From NCBI GenBank assembly GCA_027023145.1, contig JALVWV010000035.1:1-18151 (forward strand): a stretch of DNA of 18,151 nt, in the 5' to 3' direction. Under the pieces are notes generated by a model, which was not told the origin of the DNA, made no database searches, and saw nothing but the letters and a program-made list of their open reading frames with translations. Shown here one piece after another: positions 15,125-18,151 of this stretch. Every line of letters starts with the position of its first letter. The first letter of the stretch is position 1. This DNA comes from Campylobacteraceae bacterium (GTDB lineage Bacteria > Campylobacterota > Campylobacteria > Campylobacterales > Sulfurovaceae). Both the position numbers and the translations under genes were made by a program.

Positions 15125-15427
15125 CTACGACGCGATCGAGTGCCCCCGATCGATGAGTTGCCCTGTGAGGTATCGGTGCAGGACGCTTTTGATGAACGTC
15201 TGGTATTTGAGTCCTTCGGCTTCAGCGCGGGCTTTGATCTTCTGAAGCTCCGCAGCGGAGATGCGGATGTTCATCTTGGTTTCGTTTTTTTCGGCATAGC
15301 TTCTGGCAGCAGCCTTGAGGCGCTGAGTGTTGGCCGTGTCATTGGGAACTTCAGAGAGGTTAACACTCTCCCATATCTTCATCACATTTTCTTCTTCGGT
15401 ATCGAGGTATTTGTTTCTCTTTTCCAT
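15125..15427 (-). CDS. CopG/BrnA-type antitoxin without an adjacent toxin
   Basis: 100 residues. The start MEKRNKYLDTEEENVMKIWES, the middle LKAAARSYAEK, and KMNIRISAAELQKIKARAEAEGLKYQTFIKSVLHRYLTGQL match the CopG antitoxin family that partners BrnT/RelE-like toxins: an N-terminal toxin-binding part and a C-terminal ribbon-helix-helix DNA-binding part (NIRIS strand). The toxin gene usually lies directly upstream. Here that place is taken by a promoter and a broken ACT gene fragment, and no toxin lies downstream, so this is an orphan. The ATG is only 6 nt from the -10 box, so the mRNA may be leaderless. Confidence 0.82.
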   Translation of the reverse strand: MEKRNKYLDTEEENVMKIWESVNLSEVPNDTANTQRLKAAARSYAEKNETKMNIRISAAELQKIKARAEAEGLKYQTFIKSVLHRYLTGQLIDRGHSIAS

Positions 15428-15432
15428 GAAAA

Positions 15433-15462
15433 ATTATAACGAGATTGTGCGCACAATGTCAA
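15433..15462 (-). promoter_or_regulatory. promoter with perfect palindromic operator
   Basis: On the minus strand TTGACA (15462-15457), an 18-nt spacer and TATAAT (15438-15433). The spacer holds a perfect 14-bp palindrome ATTGTGCGCACAAT (15444-15457), an obvious candidate operator for the antitoxin encoded downstream. The predicted transcription start coincides with ATG 15427. Confidence 0.75.
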
Positions 15463-15473
15463 CTCAATGACTC

Positions 15474-15566
15474 ACCACACCATACCCATCGCCTCCAGAG
15501 CCCGGACAGCTTCATCCAATGAACTCTTCCAATGTCGTAAGTGGAGAGGGCGAAAAGACTGATGAT
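15474..15566 (-). pseudogene. fragment of the ACT-domain gene (3' end copy)
   Basis: This 93-nt stretch matches the last third of the intact ACT gene (16898-17010). Shared blocks include CCACACCATACCC, GGACAGC, TCATCCA and GTCGTAAGTGGAGAGGGC. Compared with the intact gene it lacks about 17 nt in the part encoding TDYLLVRE, which shifts the frame. It is a decayed duplicate, not a functional gene. Confidence 0.85.
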
Positions 15567-15599
15567 GTTTGAGCTAAGCAACATTTGACTTGTGCTATG

Positions 15600-15779
15600 T
15601 CAGACAACCATCCCGGTAAGCTCTTCGTACAATTCCCAGATATGATCATAATACATATTGGTATGACTTCTCAGATAGTCGGCAACACCCGCAAGCTCAT
15701 CATCCAGTTCTTCCCCGCTTTTTGTATCGAGCAACAGTAAAAGATAGGCTTTCAGATGATCGTATACATGGATTACATT
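15600..15779 (-). CDS. frame without normal start, likely continuation of the 95-residue gene
   Basis: 59 codons in frame, reading NVIHVYDHLKAYLLLLLDTK, then SGEELDDELAGVADYL, then RSHTNMYYDHIWELYEELTG and MVV. It looks like genuine protein (helical, Asp/Glu and aromatic rich) but has no ATG or GTG start; the first in-frame TTG would cut off the first third. It overlaps the end of the gene at 15773-16060 in the -1 frame, so one base separates it from being that protein's C-terminal part. Either a frameshift split one gene of about 153 residues, or -1 slippage at the GAAA there joins them. Family unknown. Confidence 0.45.
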   Translation of the reverse strand, partial: NVIHVYDHLKAYLLLLLDTKSGEELDDELAGVADYLRSHTNMYYDHIWELYEELTGMVV

Positions 15780-16060
15780 TCAGCGTGCCAGTAATCCATA
15801 AATTCTTCCCGTGCCACTTTTTTCTCTTCATCCAAATCGGGATTTTCTTCATCCCTTATCGCCATCTGTACCCATTCTGTAATGTAGAGCGTCCGCACAT
15901 GATCCAAAAGGGCATCACGGATGTCGCTATCGTTCCCGGCAACCTCTTCGACACCGGCTCGAATAAGTTGGAGGAAAATAGAGTCGTCGATTTCGTGCAA
16001 TTTGCTATTTTTGGTATAGATTCCGGTAAGGATTTTTTTGCAGGGTTCTAAATTGTTCAT
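15773..16060 (-). CDS. acidic protein of unknown function, probably truncated by frameshift
   Basis: 95 residues from ATG 16060, with only a weak purine-rich ribosome binding site. Highly acidic and helical: LHEIDDSIFLQLIRAGVEEV, DIRDALLDHVRTLYITEW, DEENPDLDEEKKVAREEF, MDYWHAEM. No family recognised and no membrane segment. The reading frame ends where another protein-like frame begins (15600-15779), which suggests that the original protein was longer. It lies between the ACT fragment and a VapBC pair, in a stretch that may have come in as one block. Confidence 0.6.
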   Translation of the reverse strand: MNNLEPCKKILTGIYTKNSKLHEIDDSIFLQLIRAGVEEVAGNDSDIRDALLDHVRTLYITEWVQMAIRDEENPDLDEEKKVAREEFMDYWHAEM

Positions 16061-16121
16061 GTTTTTTCTTCGTCATCGAGGTAAAAAATCCATTGTTTGT
16101 TTGTTGTGAGCATGTGCGAAT

Positions 16122-16535
16122 TCATATAGAGACAGGATGAATAAGTTTGATCTGTGGGAAATAGGTTCTAAATTTTCTTATGTCTCTCGTTATTAAGTCA
16201 AATGACGATACCGCCGCATGCGCTCCGATAAAAAAATCAGGCAAAGGGGAATTTTTTGTCCCTTTGTTTTTTCGATATTTCAGAAAAGCTTTGCCCGTGA
16301 GAAATAAAGCTTCCCGTGGTATTTCCAGCACTTTTATCCCTAATGCCTCTATTGCTTTTTCCAGTTCTTCGATTTTGTTAAAACCGATTGAAACCTCAGT
16401 GTACACGATTGAGTTTATGTACAACGTATTCGTCCGGCTGTATTGATCCAATATGTTTTCTGACCAGTCGCCCCAATTGGGATCATCTGTAAATAAATCC
16501 AGCAATATACACGAATCGACAAAAACTCCATTCAT
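16122..16535 (-). CDS. vapC: VapC-family PIN toxin
   Basis: 137 residues. PIN acids are in place: Asp7 (VFVDSCILLDLF), Glu47 (VYTEVSIGF), Asp100 (LPDFFIGAHAAV) and Asp118 (ITRDIRKFRTYFP). The PDFFIGAHA and TRDxxxFRTYFP motifs are typical of the VapC group paired with AbrB-type antitoxins. VapC toxins cut tRNA or rRNA. ATG overlaps the antitoxin stop by one base (TAATG). AT-richer than the housekeeping genes. Confidence 0.92.
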   Translation of the reverse strand: MNGVFVDSCILLDLFTDDPNWGDWSENILDQYSRTNTLYINSIVYTEVSIGFNKIEELEKAIEALGIKVLEIPREALFLTGKAFLKYRKNKGTKNSPLPDFFIGAHAAVSSFDLITRDIRKFRTYFPQIKLIHPVSI

Positions 16536-16756
16536 TATCTTTCTCGGGTCAAGCGCATTATTTCGTCTGTTGTCATTTTGGCAGTAGCGATACCTCGAAG
16601 TTTTTTGAACGTGTTGGTCGATTTTGGTTCAGTCGTTTTAACGATATAATATCTTCCATGATCTTCTTTGAAGTCAATCTCTGTTTCAGGCACAATACCT
16701 AACACCTCTCTAATATTCCGAGGGATTGTAACTTGCCCTTTTGTTGTTACTCGCAT
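16535..16756 (-). CDS. vapB: AbrB-type antitoxin VapB
   Basis: 73 residues. MRVTTKGQVTIPRNIREVLGI, then PETEIDFKED and GRYYIVKT, is the SpoVT/AbrB swapped-hairpin DNA-binding domain (residues 1-48). The tail FKKLRGIATAKMTTDEIMRLTRER is the toxin-binding segment common to VapB. A strong GGAGGTGA precedes ATG 16756, and direct repeats that may be the operator lie at 16779-16802. Translationally coupled to vapC. Confidence 0.92.
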   Translation of the reverse strand: MRVTTKGQVTIPRNIREVLGIVPETEIDFKEDHGRYYIVKTTEPKSTNTFKKLRGIATAKMTTDEIMRLTRER

Positions 16757-16778
16757 GCTGTCACCTCCAAAGTTGAGT

Positions 16779-16802
16779 TAGTAATACTACTATAGTAATA
16801 CT
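16779..16802 (-). promoter_or_regulatory. VapB operator candidate: two direct repeats
   Basis: TAGTAATACT occurs at 16779-16788 and again at 16793-16802 on the plus strand, 14 nt apart, around an ACTATAGT palindrome. They cover the likely -10 region for vapBC, 20-45 nt before the ATG, as expected of a self-repressing AbrB-type antitoxin. Confidence 0.55.
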
Positions 16803-16888
16803 TATAAGTTGGCAATTCGCTTATTCCTGCATCCTCATTTTGTGGAGTACGATCGGCAGGACGGTTTTGAAATGAATAAAGGGCACCT

Positions 16889-17281
16889 CTAATAATCTTC
16901 CACACCATACCCCGCCACCTCCAAAGCTCGGACAGCCTCATCCAGAGAGTTCTCACGAACAAGAAGGTAGTCGGTGTCGTAAGTGGAGAGGGCAAAGAGG
17001 CTGATGTCGGCATCGGCGAGGGTGGTGGCGAGTCGGGCGAGGATGCCAGTTAGGGCGAAATCGAGGGGGCCAAGTACTCGGAGTGCACGCCAGCCGGGCT
17101 CCTGAGTGGAAGAGGGGATGGTGATGGTGCTCTTGCAGACGATGGAGAGCTCTTCGTCGCTGCGGGTGATGCTGAAAAAACGGCTGCGATAGACGGTGTC
17201 GGGGATCGCGCTTTCTGGTGAGAGGCGGTGGATCGTGAAGGACTCGGGCAAGATCGTCAGGGTGAGCTGGGCGGCGATCAT
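16889..17281 (-). CDS. ACT-domain protein
   Basis: 130 residues. The C-terminal half, WRALRVLGPLDFALTGILARLATTLADADISLFALSTYDTDYLLVRENSLDEAVRALEVAGYGV, is an ACT domain like those at the C-terminus of aspartate kinases (COG3603-type small ACT proteins): beta-alpha-beta-beta-alpha-beta with GILARLATTLADADIS and the STYDTDYLLV strand. Such proteins are thought to bind amino acids; the ligand is unknown. The N-terminal half (MIAAQLTLTILPESFTIHRL) is a second ACT-like module. The first six residues and the leader duplicate those of rnr. A decayed copy of its 3' end lies at 15474-15566. Confidence 0.85.
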   Translation of the reverse strand: MIAAQLTLTILPESFTIHRLSPESAIPDTVYRSRFFSITRSDEELSIVCKSTITIPSSTQEPGWRALRVLGPLDFALTGILARLATTLADADISLFALSTYDTDYLLVRENSLDEAVRALEVAGYGVEDY

Positions 17282-17284
17282 GGT

Positions 17285-17372
<88 letters not shown>

Positions 17373-17425
17373 ACATTATTGGTAAGGATGGACGCTCGGT
17401 ACCTGAAGCCAATCTCGATTTATGC

Positions 17426-17431
17426 TATAAT
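17426..17431 (+). promoter_or_regulatory. -10 box upstream of the YgiT-type gene
   Basis: TATGCTATAAT with TATAAT at 17426-17431, an extended -10, 49 nt before ATG 17480. Suggests that the broken gene is or was transcribed alone. Confidence 0.5.
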
Positions 17432-17479
17432 CTACTCACTTTGTGGTCACAGAATTATACACGAAGGAGAACGTAACAG

Positions 17480-17695
17480 ATGGAATGTTTGTACTGCAAA
17501 GGAAAAATGGTCAAAGGAACGGCTCCGTTCAGTGTCGATCGTCATGGATACCATATCAGCTGGGAAAAAGTTCCGGCATGGGTGTGTACCTAGTGTGGTG
17601 AGCCGCTTTTTGAATCCAATGAGGTCAAACATATTCAGAAGGCACTCGAAAATATCGACCAGGAAACGCAACACCTGTATCTTGAGAGTGCATAA
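17480..17695 (+). pseudogene. YgiT-type zinc-finger antitoxin with an internal amber codon
   Basis: From ATG 17480 (GAAGGAG upstream) the frame reads MECLYCKGKMVKGTAPFSVD, RHGYHISWEKVPAWVCT, then TAG (17591-17593), then CGEPLFESNEVKHIQKALEN and IDQETQHLYLESA, ending at TAA 17695. This is the YgiT/MqsA-like zinc finger: CxxC at 3-6 and CT-x-C at 36-39. The amber codon replaces the residue between the second pair of cysteines, usually Gln (CAG), so one C-to-T change explains it. The rest shows no decay, so the loss is recent, or the codon is read through. No partner toxin (normally a DUF4258-type gene upstream) is present. Confidence 0.85.
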
Positions 17696-17729
17696 TTAAC
17701 AGGGAAGAAAGATGTCCCTCGGAAAATAA

Positions 17730-17753
17730 AGTATGACAATCTGACATATTTTT
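17730..17753 (+). repeat. 24-nt near-palindromic repeat, copy 2
   Basis: Reads AGTATGACAATC followed by TGACATATTTTT. It matches 10969-10992 (minus strand) with one mismatch. As at copy 1, a -10-like hexamer (TAAACT, 17777-17782) lies 30 nt after the TGACA box. It is placed upstream of the structured leader of the small membrane peptide. Confidence 0.5.
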
Positions 17754-17790
17754 GGGTATTTGTGACGAGAAACGGCTAAACTATCCCGTG

Positions 17791-17896
17791 CCCTTTTTTG
17801 GAAAGGGGTGTGTTTTTACTTTCGGTTGAGTGGGCGGGCTTGCATGAGCGATGCCTTCCGGCATAGGCAGGGTATCTTGACCGAAAGGGTACGCTT
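17791..17896 (+). promoter_or_regulatory. structured leader of the small membrane peptide
   Basis: The region folds in steps. A CCCTTT/AAAGGG hairpin (17791-17807) is followed by TTTTT, like a terminator. A long-range stem joins CTTTCGGT (17819-17826) with ACCGAAAG (17880-17887), enclosing a perfect ATGCC-TTCC-GGCAT hairpin (17851-17864). The second arm covers part of the Shine-Dalgarno AAAGGG (17884-17889) of the ORF at 17897. An alternative stem GTATCT/GGGTAC (17872-17877 with 17887-17892) would also hide it. Confidence 0.45.
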
Positions 17897-18010
17897 ATGG
17901 AAACTTGGTTTTCTGTACTTGCTTTGGTTCTCGGAGTGGTGAAAGTTACGATTATGTGGCTGAGCTATAAAGAGAGCAAAAGGCAAAAGAACACAGACTG
18001 CGAAGAGTAG
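17897..18010 (+). CDS. 37-residue membrane peptide, possible type I toxin
   Basis: ATG 17897 with AAAGGG 7-8 nt upstream. Residues 1-22 (METWFSVLALVLGVVKVTIM) form one membrane helix, followed by WLSYKESKRQKNTDCEE, a short charged tail. Size and layout suit type I TA toxins or holin-like toxins: a single helix, basic residues right after it, and a translation start locked in a structured leader. A strong 10-bp hairpin follows the stop (18020-18045). No match to a named family can be claimed, and a small membrane subunit or leader peptide is possible. Its setting at the end of a TA-rich region supports the toxin reading. Confidence 0.45.
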   Translation: METWFSVLALVLGVVKVTIMWLSYKESKRQKNTDCEE

Positions 18011-18019
18011 TCGCACAAG

Positions 18020-18045
18020 GTAACAGGAGAGGCACCTCCTGTTAC
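18020..18045 (+). terminator. strong hairpin after the small membrane peptide
   Basis: GTAACAGGAG-AGGCAC-CTCCTGTTAC is a perfect 10-bp stem, extended outward by CACA/TGTG. Only a broken T-rich tail follows (TTCTGTGTACCCTTT), so it is a likely 3' end or stabilising hairpin rather than an ideal terminator. Confidence 0.5.
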
Positions 18046-18098
18046 TTCTGTGTACCCTTTCCGCTATTTTACTCAAATAAGTTTAACTCCATATAAAA

Positions 18099-18151
18099 CT
18101 ACTCGAATAATCCCCGATCCTTTACCTGTGCATACCCCATTTTCCTGTAGC
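18099..18151 (-). CDS. C-terminal end of a gene leaving the window
   Basis: On the minus strand an open frame enters from the window edge and ends at TAG 18099-18101; the visible residues are YRKMGYAQVKDRGLFE. The sequence is protein-like and followed by an AT-rich non-coding stretch, as expected after a stop, but 17 codons are too few to name a family. Confidence 0.35.
   Translation of the reverse strand, partial: YRKMGYAQVKDRGLFE

Noticed and set aside
17819..17892. Structured leader considered as a known riboswitch or self-cleaving ribozyme
   Set aside because: Compared by eye with c-di-GMP, fluoride, SAM/SAH, THF, hammerhead, HDV and pistol patterns; no consensus core matched.
17816..18076. 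Minus-strand frame of 86 codons with a hydrophobic segment
   Set aside because: Antisense to the small membrane peptide and its structured leader; no ribosome binding site. An antisense RNA here remains possible.

Overview
The window looks like a chromosome segment of a free-living member of the Campylobacterota (Sulfurovum/Sulfuricurvum/Nitratifractor-like). The main reasons are the long-form DapD of about 400 residues, the gene set rnr, holA, rpsF, ssb and rpsR, and the recurring TGCTATAAT-type promoters without a clear -35 box. No rRNA, tRNA, CRISPR array or complete insertion sequence was seen.

Layout. 1-1347: two minus-strand toxin-antitoxin (TA) pairs, a truncated PIN toxin with its antitoxin and a ParE-like pair, separated by REP-like hairpins. 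1435-5514: plus-strand housekeeping genes: a Cys-rich small-domain protein, dapD, a small unknown gene, an S4 RNA-binding protein, trpD and tsaE. 5555-12950: a minus-strand core block, transcribed rnr, holA, rpsF, ssb, rpsR. It is interrupted twice: by a MazEF-like pair between holA and rpsF, and by a type II restriction-modification pair (HaeIII-like C5 methyltransferase and NgoPII-like endonuclease, predicted GGCC specificity) between rnr and holA. 13060-17281: an accessory cluster with a RelE pair, an antitoxin/PIN pair, an AT-rich possible OGG-fold protein, an orphan CopG-type antitoxin, a broken copy of the end of an ACT-domain gene, an unknown gene that seems frameshifted, a VapBC pair and the intact ACT-domain gene. 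17480-18151: a YgiT-type zinc-finger antitoxin broken by an amber codon, a 37-residue membrane peptide behind a structured leader (possible type I toxin), and the end of a gene that runs off the window.

The least expected content is between the genes. Eleven arrays of four or five heptamers recur. The unit is nearly uniform within an array but differs between arrays. They lie just upstream of ribosome binding sites or at stop codons, often joined to REP-like hairpins with a TAGGG head or a GGGACTTCAGTCCC core. Three minus-strand genes (holA, rnr, the ACT gene) share one leader design: promoter or REP, heptamer array, a perfect hairpin holding the Shine-Dalgarno sequence, then ATG. The rnr and ACT leaders are duplicates with identical hairpins but different heptamers.

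Together, the housekeeping genes serve lysine/cell-wall and tryptophan synthesis, tRNA t6A modification, translation, replication and RNA decay. TA modules and the restriction system have settled into the gaps between them, most with promoters of their own. Gene functions come from sequence features and recalled family knowledge; no database search was run.
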